Below, in pieces: positions 1 to 9,004 of a stretch of DNA of 64,000 bases (position 1 is the first letter of the stretch; each line of letters starts with the position of its first letter). Source of the stretch: Paenarthrobacter sp. (GTDB lineage: Bacteria; Actinomycetota; Actinomycetes; Actinomycetales; Micrococcaceae). The stretch lies in assembly GCA_031179305.1 (NCBI GenBank), contig JAPSHX010000010.1:62001-126000 (forward strand). The letters are read 5' to 3'. Both the position numbers and the translations under genes were made by a program. The notes under the pieces are model-generated. The model saw only the letters and a program-made list of their open reading frames with translations, was not told where the DNA came from and did not search any database.

Positions 1-612
1 ACGGCCAGCTGGGCCATCACCTCAGGCTCCGTTTCTTCTGCACTGGTGATCGGCGCGGACACCTTCACCCGCTTGCTGGACCCCGCGGACCGCACCACGT
101 CCGTGATCTTCGGCGACGGAGCAGGAGCGGCCTATCTCTCGGCCGGGACCTCAGATGAACCAGGTGCCATCCTTGCTTCCACGCTCCACTCCGACGGAAA
201 CGGGGAAACGCTGATTCATGTTCCACGCAGCGCCGGTGCCTTCTTCGAAATGCAAGGCAAGGAAGTGTTCACGCAGGCGGTGACTGCGATGTCGGACTCC
301 GTAGAGACCGTGCTGGCGAGTGTTGGCTGGACGGCCGGCGACGTCGATTCCCTGATCGCACACCAGGCCAACCTGCGGATCCTCAACACGGTGGCCTCGG
401 TGACGGGAATTCCCGGTTCCAAAACCGAGGTCCACTTGGACAGGGTGGGTAACACCTCAGCCGCCTCGATTCCACTGGCCATGACCGACGCCGGCACCAA
501 GGGCCACAGGACTCCCGGGGACAAAGTGGTCCTGACGGCGTTCGGCGGGGGAACCACTTGGGGTGCCATCGCCATGACCTGGCCTTCGATTTCGGTGGTG
601 GACCCGCATTAG
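1..612 (+). CDS. 3-oxoacyl-ACP synthase III (KAS III, FabH-like), 5' end outside window
   Basis: This is the C-terminal part of a KAS III condensing enzyme, which joins an acyl-CoA to malonyl-ACP. The frame is open from base 1, so the N-terminal half with the catalytic Cys lies outside the window. Visible are the FGDGAGA glycine-rich strand, the catalytic His in AHQAN (codon at 361) and the catalytic Asn in GNTSAAS (codon at 451), which together define the thiolase-fold active site. An ACP gene follows 87 bp downstream, so a dedicated acyl-chain pathway is more likely than the housekeeping FabH. That is an inference from context. Family assignment is secure; the substrate is unknown. Confidence 0.9.
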   Translation, partial: TASWAITSGSVSSALVIGADTFTRLLDPADRTTSVIFGDGAGAAYLSAGTSDEPGAILASTLHSDGNGETLIHVPRSAGAFFEMQGKEVFTQAVTAMSDSVETVLASVGWTAGDVDSLIAHQANLRILNTVASVTGIPGSKTEVHLDRVGNTSAASIPLAMTDAGTKGHRTPGDKVVLTAFGGGTTWGAIAMTWPSISVVDPH

Positions 613-699
613 GGCCACTACCGATTCCTGCGGGTACGGTGCCTTGCAGGATCACTGTGGCCCGGCCATCCCGGGCCACACTACAAAGGGGGAAACCAC

Positions 700-945
700 A
701 TGGAAATTACAGCTTTGGACGTCGTCGAGGCCATCCGATCCACTATGGACGAGCTCAGCCACATGGGCCCGGACGACTCCTTCGCGGACCTGGACATCGA
801 TTCATTGTCGCTCGTTGAAGCGGCCGTCATTCTCAGCAACAAGTTCGGCGTGCGCGTGGACGAATTCGAACTCGCCGACGCTGGATCTGCCCGGGTCGCG
901 GCTGGACTCGTGACGGAGAAACTTGCCTTGCAGCCCGCCGTCTAG
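700..945 (+). CDS. acyl carrier protein
   Basis: A free-standing 81-residue acyl carrier protein. The 4'-phosphopantetheine attachment Ser is Ser35 in the motif DIDSLSLVEA, followed by the usual acidic helix II. A good ribosome binding site (AAAGGGGG) precedes the ATG. It differs from the expected housekeeping AcpP and sits between a KAS III gene and a flavoprotein gene, so it probably carries a specialised acyl or polyketide intermediate. The substrate cannot be read from sequence. Confidence 0.92.
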   Translation: MEITALDVVEAIRSTMDELSHMGPDDSFADLDIDSLSLVEAAVILSNKFGVRVDEFELADAGSARVAAGLVTEKLALQPAV

Positions 946-1010
946 CCGGAGCCCACTAGCAAGTCACCTTCGCCATCACCTAGATACAGATACAAACAGT
1001 AAGGACACCC

Positions 1011-1652
1011 ATGGCTTCTCCGGCAATTGCAGTTGTTTACTATTCAGGTTCCGGCCACACCAAGGTCCTCGCGGACGCAGTGGTCTCCGCTGCCGCCTCG
1101 ACGGGCGCCACCTCAGCCCTCCTGCGCGTGGATGAACTTACCGAGGAGTCCTGGAACTTCATCGATGAGGCCGATGCCATCATCTTCGGCGCACCGACGT
1201 ACATGGGTACCGCACCCTCAGCCTTCCATGCCTTTGCAGAAAAGACCGCGGGCCGTTGGGGTGTGCAGAAATGGCACAACAAGCTCGGTGCAGGATTCAC
1301 CAATGCCGCGTGCAAGGCAGGGGACAAAAACTCAACCCTGGATTACTTCGCTACTTTTGGCGCCCAGCACGGAATGAACTGGGTCAACCTCGGCCTGCTC
1401 CCAGGCTGGAAGAGCACCAAGGGTACCGAAAACGACCTCAACCGCTTCGGCTACTTCAACGGCGCTGCCGCGCAAACGTTCTCGGACGTCGGCGTCGAGG
1501 GCGTCCATCCCGCAGATATCGCTACGGCCGCTCACTTGGGCCGACGCGTTGCGGAAATCACGGCGGTCTTCGCTGCCGGAAAGGCCGCCCTCGAGAACCG
1601 CACCTCAGAGAACCACACCTCAGAGCGGGAGCTCATCACCGCGGGAGCCTAA
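1011..1652 (+). CDS. flavodoxin-fold FMN-binding oxidoreductase (WrbA/NQO-like)
   Basis: A 213-residue flavodoxin-like protein. The phosphate-binding loop SGSGHT (residues 12-17) and the APTYMGTAPSAFHAF segment that cradles the isoalloxazine ring mark an NAD(P)H-dependent FMN reductase or quinone oxidoreductase of the WrbA family. It is cytoplasmic, with no signal peptide. AAGGA lies 5 nt before the ATG. It follows the ACP in the same direction, so it may act on an intermediate of that cassette or protect against quinones. The end of the gene is followed by a strong palindrome that probably terminates the operon. Confidence 0.88.
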   Translation: MASPAIAVVYYSGSGHTKVLADAVVSAAASTGATSALLRVDELTEESWNFIDEADAIIFGAPTYMGTAPSAFHAFAEKTAGRWGVQKWHNKLGAGFTNAACKAGDKNSTLDYFATFGAQHGMNWVNLGLLPGWKSTKGTENDLNRFGYFNGAAAQTFSDVGVEGVHPADIATAAHLGRRVAEITAVFAAGKAALENRTSENHTSERELITAGA

Positions 1653-1662
1653 ACGCACTGGC

Positions 1663-1739
1663 GACACGGAAAGAGCCTGGTGACACGGATAAAGCCTGGG
1701 GACACCCATATTTGGATGTCCCCAGGCTTTATCCGTGTC
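1663..1739. terminator. imperfect direct repeat leading into a 23-bp-arm hairpin (bidirectional terminator)
   Basis: Two near-identical 18-bp direct copies (GACACGGAAAGAGCCTGG at 1663, GACACGGATAAAGCCTGG at 1682) are followed by the exact inverted complement. The hairpin has perfect 23-bp arms at 1682-1704 and 1717-1739 around a 12-nt loop. It lies between convergent genes, and its right arm contains the stop of the thioesterase gene. A bidirectional terminator is the simplest reading. The extra direct half-copy suggests duplication or mobility of the arm. Confidence 0.75.
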
Positions 1740-2451
1740 GCTGATCCGTCTGGGCGTCCCTACTCGGCTCCGGGGACAGCGGCTCCGGGGACAGGGTCTT
1801 TTCCACGATCAAACGCACGTCCGGGTTGCCCAGGTGGAACAGATGACCTCCAGTGTCGAGCTTCACCAAGCGTGGTTCGGCCGAGCACCACTCCGCCCAG
1901 CGGACGGAATCGACAACCGGCACCACGGGATCGTCGGCGCTGTAGAGGACGGTGGCGGGAACTTCCAACTTTTTCCCGGGTGGTCTTCCCGGATATCCCG
2001 CGAGGAGATCGAGGTCCTCAAGGAGGACTTCCCGGGCACGCGGGGATAGTGCGCCCGCTGCGGCAACTGCGGCAGCACCGGCGCCGTACATTCCCGACGG
2101 CGGGCGCGTGGCGGCAAGGAAGACATGAGCCACCCGGCCTGTGTGCTGGAGCCGCAGGGCGATCTCGAAGGCGAGGACAGCCCCCATGCTGTGGCCGTAA
2201 AGGGCTAGCTGGGCAGACGCCGACGCTGTAACGCGCTCTGCGAGGGCATCAGCAGCCGCCCCCAAGGACATGAAGTCCCAGCCACGATAGCTGAGTTTGG
2301 TCACCGTCACGCCGTCGAAGCGCCAGCCTGCGAAACTGGCCGTAGTCCCGCCGGCGTGGTGCAGGCAAAACAGGTGCACGCCGGGGTCCTGACCGTCAGT
2401 TGAAGGCGAGCCGGTGGCGGTCGTGTTCCAAACGGGACGCGGCAACGTCAT
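1729..2451 (-). CDS. type II thioesterase, alpha/beta hydrolase fold
   Basis: A 240-residue GrsT-like thioesterase. The N-terminal FCLHHAGG oxyanion-hole motif, the nucleophile Ser88 in GHSMG, Asp174 in SADDPV and His203 in GGHLFHL form the expected triad. Such enzymes remove misprimed or stalled acyl groups from carrier proteins, which fits the ACP gene at 700. The C-terminus ends in a repeated LSPEPLSPEPS segment inside or next to the terminator palindrome, suggesting the tail was extended by the repeat. The start overlaps the preceding HxlR gene by 56 bp, so the two are probably co-transcribed. Confidence 0.87.
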   Translation of the reverse strand: MTLPRPVWNTTATGSPSTDGQDPGVHLFCLHHAGGTTASFAGWRFDGVTVTKLSYRGWDFMSLGAAADALAERVTASASAQLALYGHSMGAVLAFEIALRLQHTGRVAHVFLAATRPPSGMYGAGAAAVAAAGALSPRAREVLLEDLDLLAGYPGRPPGKKLEVPATVLYSADDPVVPVVDSVRWAEWCSAEPRLVKLDTGGHLFHLGNPDVRLIVEKTLSPEPLSPEPSRDAQTDQRHG

Positions 2452-2803
2452 CCATGTGCTCCTCTGCCCATTCCTTCATTTCGAAGATGATGCGCAGGAG
2501 CGAGCGGCCCCGGGGAGTGAGTTCGTAGTCGGTGCGGATGGGAACAGACACCGTGACATGCCGGAGGACCAACCCATCGCGTTCCAGGGAGCGGAGGGTG
2601 GACGTGAGCATCTTCTGGCTGGCACCCGGTATGAGCTTCCGAAGGTCGCTGTGGCGCTGCTGGCCGTCCTCAAGGGCAAGCATCACCAAGGTGACCCACT
2701 TGCTGCTGATGGCCTCCAGTAATTGCCGGGCCGGGCAAAGGTCCAAGGACGCGTTGTAGTGCTTCCGGGCTTTCTGGCGTTTCTGTTCAGCCGTGAGAGT
2801 CAT
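2396..2803 (-). CDS. HxlR-family winged-helix regulator
   Basis: A regulator of about 135 residues with the HxlR signature. It has an N-terminal Cys in DLCPARQLLEAISSKWV, the recognition helix GASQKMLTSTLRSLERDGL, and the wing VPIRTDYELTPRG. HxlR proteins often sense quinones or electrophiles through the conserved Cys. The ATG at 2803 (MTLTAEQ) is preferred; an in-frame GTG at 2842 would add 13 residues without homology. Its neighbours are a thioesterase, a flavoprotein and an azoreductase, so quinone-linked control of this region is plausible but inferred. Confidence 0.85.
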   Translation of the reverse strand: MTLTAEQKRQKARKHYNASLDLCPARQLLEAISSKWVTLVMLALEDGQQRHSDLRKLIPGASQKMLTSTLRSLERDGLVLRHVTVSVPIRTDYELTPRGRSLLRIIFEMKEWAEEHMDDVAASRLEHDRHRLAFN

Positions 2804-2888
2804 ATCCCCAATACTTTCCTCATCAAGTGGACTGCTGGGCACAGTTTACTCGGGCACTATGACAGCTGCGGGAACGGTGTCGTAAACC

Positions 2889-3617
2889 TTAACTCACCGG
2901 CGTGGCGGAGACCCTCAGCTTCGCGTCGACCAACAGTGATTCTCCGGCCAGGGCCATGAATTGGAGGTCCGATTGGTGGTCCCCGTAGGCGAAGCTGCCC
3001 GCGAGGTCAACGTTGTTCGCTAACGCGTGCGCCAAGACGGCCCGGGCTTTGGCATCACCCACCAGTGCTTCCTCGATCCCACCGGTATACCTGCCATCGG
3101 CCGTCAAGGGGCGGGTGCATAACAGCTCAAGGTGGGGCCACCGCCGTCGAACCCTTACCAAAGCCGGCTCGAACGACGCCGTCACCGCAACCAGTTGCCG
3201 CCCGGAGTCCGCATGGGCGTCCAGGATAGACGCCACAGGCTCCAGGAAAGCCCAGTTGGCTGAATCCCCCTCCTGCAGCTCCGCCCAGCGCTCTCCGAGT
3301 TCGGCCAGCTCTACGACGCTTCGGCCCTGCCACCAGAGGAAGTAGCGGGCGTTCGTCACGGAACGCGGCACCCCGTTGGCCGCGGCAGTGCGCAGACCTG
3401 CGAGGAACTCCCCGGCCTCTTCAGCGCGGGCATGTTCGGCGGCGTCGAAGCGAAGGAACTCGAAAATGGTGTTGTAAGCGGTGACGGTGCCGTCGATGTC
3501 TGTGTAGGCAGCTTGGATGCGGCTGCGGGAGGATTCTTCCACAGGAAGAATCCTAGGGACCGATCCGCCGATCGGAAGCCCCTCAGGGCAGGGCACTTTG
3601 AGGTGCCCTAGGCACAA
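2889..3617 (-). CDS. HAD-superfamily phosphatase (HAD-IB/SerB-like)
   Basis: A HAD hydrolase with motif I YTDIDGT (nucleophile Asp40 and Asp42, counted from the TTG at 3617) and the C-terminal motif GDHQSDLQFM that binds Mg2+. The insert between them is helical, as in the SerB and glycerol-phosphatase type. The substrate is unknown. The start is uncertain. TTG at 3617 has no visible ribosome site; GTG at 3596 and GTG at 3542 are alternatives, and the latter lies in the loop of a 25-bp palindrome. Catalytic motif I starts well after all of them, so the enzyme is intact in each case. Confidence 0.82.
   Translation of the reverse strand: MCLGHLKVPCPEGLPIGGSVPRILPVEESSRSRIQAAYTDIDGTVTAYNTIFEFLRFDAAEHARAEEAGEFLAGLRTAAANGVPRSVTNARYFLWWQGRSVVELAELGERWAELQEGDSANWAFLEPVASILDAHADSGRQLVAVTASFEPALVRVRRRWPHLELLCTRPLTADGRYTGGIEEALVGDAKARAVLAHALANNVDLAGSFAYGDHQSDLQFMALAGESLLVDAKLRVSATPVS
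3530..3554. promoter_or_regulatory. 25-bp perfect palindrome at the 5' end of the HAD gene
   Basis: Perfect 11-bp arms, AGGATTCTTCC and GGAAGAATCCT, flank a 3-nt centre. The size and tight spacing look like a dimeric-regulator site. It lies within or just before the start of the HAD gene, depending on which start is used, and about 155 bp upstream of the divergent azoreductase start. Confidence 0.5.
3590..3609. promoter_or_regulatory. short hairpin in the HAD/azoreductase divergent region
   Basis: Arms AGGGCAC (3590-3596) and GTGCCCT (3603-3609) enclose a 6-nt loop, followed by a second small stem GCAC-AAAAAA-GTGC. This is the divergent intergenic region for the HAD phosphatase and the azoreductase. 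The repeats may be operators or leader structures. Confidence 0.35.
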
Positions 3618-3708
3618 AAAAGTGCGTTCTTACGCGGCGCCGCGCTGTCAGTGAGGATCGATGACGGGGCACAAAGCGTCCCCGAAGCACAGCCTCGAAA
3701 GGAAGCCA

Positions 3709-4386
3709 ATGCCTACCATCCTCCACATCAACGCCTCTCCGCGCTACGCCAACAGCGACTCCCTGCGGTTGGCCCGGCACTTCATCGATTCCGTCCAGAC
3801 TGCCGGTGCGGAGAGTTTCGAAGTGGAGACTCTGAACCTGTTCGACGACGGCGCGTTGCCCGTTTTCGGTCGCGTCGCCGCCGCTGCGAAGATGGCTGTT
3901 TTCACCGGACAGGACCAGACTCCCGATCAGGTTGCTGCGTGGGAATCCGCCCGTGCAGTATTCGACCAGTTCGCTGCCGCCGACGCCTACGTCTTCAACA
4001 TCCCCATGTGGAACTCGGGCGTTCCGTATGTCCTGAAGCAGTGGATCGACATCATCACCCAACCCGGCTGGAGCTTTGGTTTCGACCCCGAGCAGGGCTA
4101 CCGCGGCCTGCTGGAGGGCAAGCAGGCCCTGGCAATCCACACCAGCGGCGTTTACGCACCGGGCGTTCCGGCCGCGTTCGGCTCTGACTTCAGCAGCACT
4201 TTCTTTGCCGACTGGCTGAACTTCGTGGGCATCCAGGACGCCACGCACGTCCGCTTCGCCCCCACGGTGCTCAACGGAGACGTGGATGGCACCCGTAAGG
4301 TTGCCGAGGCGGACCTCAGTGACGCCGCCATCGAGTTCGCCGGCAAGCTCAGCGCCGCGGGAACCCTCCAGCTCGTCAACGACTAA
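3709..4386 (+). CDS. FMN-dependent NADH azoreductase (AzoR-like)
   Basis: A 225-residue flavodoxin-like-fold reductase of the AzoR family. The N-terminal TILHINASPR and the central NIPMWNSGVPYVLKQWID segment bind FMN. The later SGVYAPG segment is also typical. These enzymes reduce quinones and azo compounds with NADH in the cytoplasm. The ATG at 3709 has GAAAGGAAG at good distance; an in-frame upstream ATG at 3661 has no ribosome site. The next gene starts 10 bp after the stop, so both form an operon. An HxlR regulator lies nearby, a frequent partner of quinone reductases. Confidence 0.9.
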   Translation: MPTILHINASPRYANSDSLRLARHFIDSVQTAGAESFEVETLNLFDDGALPVFGRVAAAAKMAVFTGQDQTPDQVAAWESARAVFDQFAAADAYVFNIPMWNSGVPYVLKQWIDIITQPGWSFGFDPEQGYRGLLEGKQALAIHTSGVYAPGVPAAFGSDFSSTFFADWLNFVGIQDATHVRFAPTVLNGDVDGTRKVAEADLSDAAIEFAGKLSAAGTLQLVND

Positions 4387-4396
4387 GGCGGACGCA

Positions 4397-5101
4397 GTGC
4401 GCATCGGCATTTCAGGTACCTACTCCTCGGGCAAGACGTTCACGTCCATGGCCTTGTCCCACTACACGGGGCTGCCCCGGACCCGGGCAAGGACCATGCG
4501 TGAAATCCTCCCGGAGGCCGCGCCGGGCAAGACCCTTGAGGAGTGCACGGCCGCGGAGCTTATCCAGATGATCGTGACACGCCATGTTGAGCGGGCCGTT
4601 TACGAGGACAAGCTCTCGGCAGGGTTCATTTCCGACGGATCATCCTTGCAGGAATGGATCTATGGGTCCGTGCGGGTTTCGCTTGGCCTGAATCCCAGTG
4701 CCTCGGCGCATCTTTCGGCGGGCGAAACCGTGGAGAAGACGCCGGAACTCGCCTTCTTCGAAGAGGTGATGACCAGCCTTGGCAACAGCTTCAAGAGGCA
4801 CGTGCAGAACTCCTTCGATGTGTTCGTGCACCTGAAGAACGAGCTCCCGCTCTCCGCCGACGGGCACCGCCCGGTCAATGATCAGTTCCGGAACATGTCC
4901 GACGCCATCTTGCAGCAAACCATGGACGAGCTGGGGATGCCATTCCATGTGGTGTCGGGTTCCGTGGAGGAACGACTCGAGCAGATCGCTTCCCTGTTCA
5001 AGCTGGAGCCACGCATGAGCCCGGAGGATGCTGCCCGTTTGGCCTCCGAAGAGTACGCACAGTTGGATGTCCGTTCTGAAAAGGAACGCGTCCTGCAGTA
5101 A
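4397..5101 (+). CDS. P-loop ATP/GTP-binding protein (AAA_28-like)
   Basis: A 234-residue protein with Walker A GTYSSGKT at residues 7-14 directly after the first beta strand, as in NadR-kinase/AAA_28 proteins. A following EYAQLDVRSEKERVLQ tail is charged. The GTG at 4397 is chosen because AGGCGG lies 5 nt upstream and Walker A then sits at the expected distance. It is 10 bp from the azoreductase stop and so co-transcribed. The substrate is unknown; nucleotide or sugar kinase activity is possible. Confidence 0.78.
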   Translation: MRIGISGTYSSGKTFTSMALSHYTGLPRTRARTMREILPEAAPGKTLEECTAAELIQMIVTRHVERAVYEDKLSAGFISDGSSLQEWIYGSVRVSLGLNPSASAHLSAGETVEKTPELAFFEEVMTSLGNSFKRHVQNSFDVFVHLKNELPLSADGHRPVNDQFRNMSDAILQQTMDELGMPFHVVSGSVEERLEQIASLFKLEPRMSPEDAARLASEEYAQLDVRSEKERVLQ

Positions 5102-5139
5102 TCCGCCTGACCCAGGATTCCGGATTCGACTCACCCGTT

Positions 5140-5175
5140 CGTCCGGCCGACTGCCATAAAGCGGTCGGCCGGACG
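5140..5175 (+). terminator. hairpin terminator after the azoreductase operon
   Basis: CGTCCGGCCGAC (5140-5151) pairs with GTCGGCCGGACG (5164-5175). The stem extends by 3 bp, one of them a wobble, around a CATAAA loop. It follows the P-loop gene and precedes the regulator gene at 5197. The stem is strong, but no T-run follows. Confidence 0.65.
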
Positions 5176-5196
5176 CTCGTCATTAGTGGAGAACCC

Positions 5197-7152
<1,956 letters not shown>

Positions 7153-7270
7153 TTATGGCCATCCTGAGAGGTGAGGGAGTCCCTGCCATTACCCCTCAAT
7201 TCCCCCTAGTTGCCCGCAGCAACCAGACGTAAACTGGCCTTCGGTTCACATCGCCTGGCTCGGAGATCCC

Positions 7271-9004
7271 ATGCTGTGGAAGGTACTTGTTCGCTTCCTG
7301 CGGCCCCAACAGCGGCTGTTGATCGCCGTCGTCGTCTTCCAGCTTGCGCAGTCCATCGCGTCCCTTTACCTACCAACGCTGAATGCCGACATCATCGACA
7401 ACGGGGTGGCTACCGGGGATACCGACTACATCCTGCGCATGGGCGGACTCATGCTGCTTATTACCTTGCTGCAGATCGCGTGTGCCGTGGTGGCCGTGTA
7501 CTTCGGTGCGAAGGCAGCCATGGGAATGGGCCGTGACCTCCGCGACGCGATTTTCAGCCGGGTAGGGGAGTTCTCTGAGCAGGAGGTTACCAAGTTCGGG
7601 GCGCCGTCCTTGATCACCCGGTCCACCAACGATGTCCAGCAGGTGCAGCAACTGGTCCTCATGTCCTGCACACTGATGGTCGCTGCTCCCATGCTGAGCA
7701 TTGGCGGCGTGATGATGGCCGTGCGGCAGGACGCCCAATTATCCTGGCTGATTGCCGTTTGCGTGCCAGTGTTGCTGGTGGCGGTCGCGCTGATCGTGAC
7801 GCGGATGGTGCCGCTGTTCCGCAAGATGCAGGTCCGGATCGACGCCGTTAACAGGGTTCTCCGCGAGCAGCTCACCGGCATTCGTGTGGTGCGGGCTTTC
7901 GTCCGCGAGGACCTGGAGGCAGCCCGGTTCGGCAAAGCGAACGACGACGTTACTGACGTTGCGTTGCGGGCCGGCCGTTTGATGGCGCTCATGTTCCCTG
8001 TGGTCATGCTTGTGATGAACGTTTCCAGTGTGGCGGTCATCTGGTTCGGATCTTTCCGGATTGAGGACGGCTCCATGCAGGTAGGCACCTTGATCGCGTT
8101 CTTGAGCTATCTGATGCAGATCCTCATGTCCGTCATGATGGCCACGTTCATGGCCGTGATGATCCCGCGCGCGTCCGTTTCCGCCGACCGCATCGGCGAG
8201 GTCCTGGAGACCGAATCAAGTGTCCATCCGCCGTCGAATCCTGTCACCGGCGGGATACGCCGCGGCGAACTGGAGATGCGCGACGTCGGATTCGCTTACC
8301 CGGGTGCCGGGCAGCCGGTGCTGAGCGGGCTTTCGTTTACCGCCCGGGCGGGGGAGACCACCGCTATCATCGGTAGCACCGGAGCCGGCAAGACTACTTT
8401 GGTGAACCTCATGCCGCGGTTGTTCGACGCCACGGCAGGGTCCGTGCGGATGGACGGCGTGGATGTCCGCGAACTTCACCCGGACCTGCTCTGGGGGCAT
8501 ATCGGGCTGGTACCGCAGCGACCCTATCTGTTCTCCGGAACGGTCCGCAGCAACCTTCAATACGGCAAGCCCGATGCCACTGAGGACGAGCTGTGGCAGG
8601 CACTCTCCGTGGCCCAGGCCAAGGATTTTGTGGAGGAGATGGAGGGCGGACTGGACGCCGTGATTTCGCAAGGCGGTACCAACGTCTCCGGCGGGCAGAG
8701 GCAACGGCTCGCGATCGCCCGGGCACTGGTGAAACAGCCGGAGCTCTACATCTTTGACGACTCCTTCTCCTCCCTGGACACCGCCACCGATGCCAGGCTC
8801 CGCCAGGCACTCAAACGCCACACCAACGGCGCCACGCTGGTGATCGTTGCACAGCGCGTCTCCAGCATTGCGGATGCGGACCAGATCCTAGTGCTCGACG
8901 ACGGCAGGATCGTTGGGCGCGGAACGCACGATGAGCTGTTGGAGACGTCCGAAACCTACCGGGAAATCGTGTCCTCCCAGCTCGCGGCGGAGGAGGCGGC
9001 ATGA
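7271..9004 (+). CDS. ABC exporter half-transporter, subunit with degenerate ATP site
   Basis: A 577-residue fused membrane and ATPase half-transporter. Six TM helices fill the first ~310 residues. Walker A GSTGAGKTT is at 368-376 and the canonical signature VSGGQ is at 472-476. The catalytic Glu after Walker B is Asp497 (IFDDSFSSLD) and the switch His is Gln528 (VAQRVSS). This is the pattern of the non-catalytic half of heterodimeric exporters such as BmrCD or TM287/288. Its ATG-overlapping partner starts at 9001. GGAG is 5 nt before the start. A lipid or drug exporter is likely; the substrate is unknown. Confidence 0.93.
   Translation: MLWKVLVRFLRPQQRLLIAVVVFQLAQSIASLYLPTLNADIIDNGVATGDTDYILRMGGLMLLITLLQIACAVVAVYFGAKAAMGMGRDLRDAIFSRVGEFSEQEVTKFGAPSLITRSTNDVQQVQQLVLMSCTLMVAAPMLSIGGVMMAVRQDAQLSWLIAVCVPVLLVAVALIVTRMVPLFRKMQVRIDAVNRVLREQLTGIRVVRAFVREDLEAARFGKANDDVTDVALRAGRLMALMFPVVMLVMNVSSVAVIWFGSFRIEDGSMQVGTLIAFLSYLMQILMSVMMATFMAVMIPRASVSADRIGEVLETESSVHPPSNPVTGGIRRGELEMRDVGFAYPGAGQPVLSGLSFTARAGETTAIIGSTGAGKTTLVNLMPRLFDATAGSVRMDGVDVRELHPDLLWGHIGLVPQRPYLFSGTVRSNLQYGKPDATEDELWQALSVAQAKDFVEEMEGGLDAVISQGGTNVSGGQRQRLAIARALVKQPELYIFDDSFSSLDTATDARLRQALKRHTNGATLVIVAQRVSSIADADQILVLDDGRIVGRGTHDELLETSETYREIVSSQLAAEEAA

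Noticed and set aside
3583..4410. A 275-codon open frame on the minus strand
   Set aside because: Antisense to the azoreductase, which has a ribosome site and family motifs.
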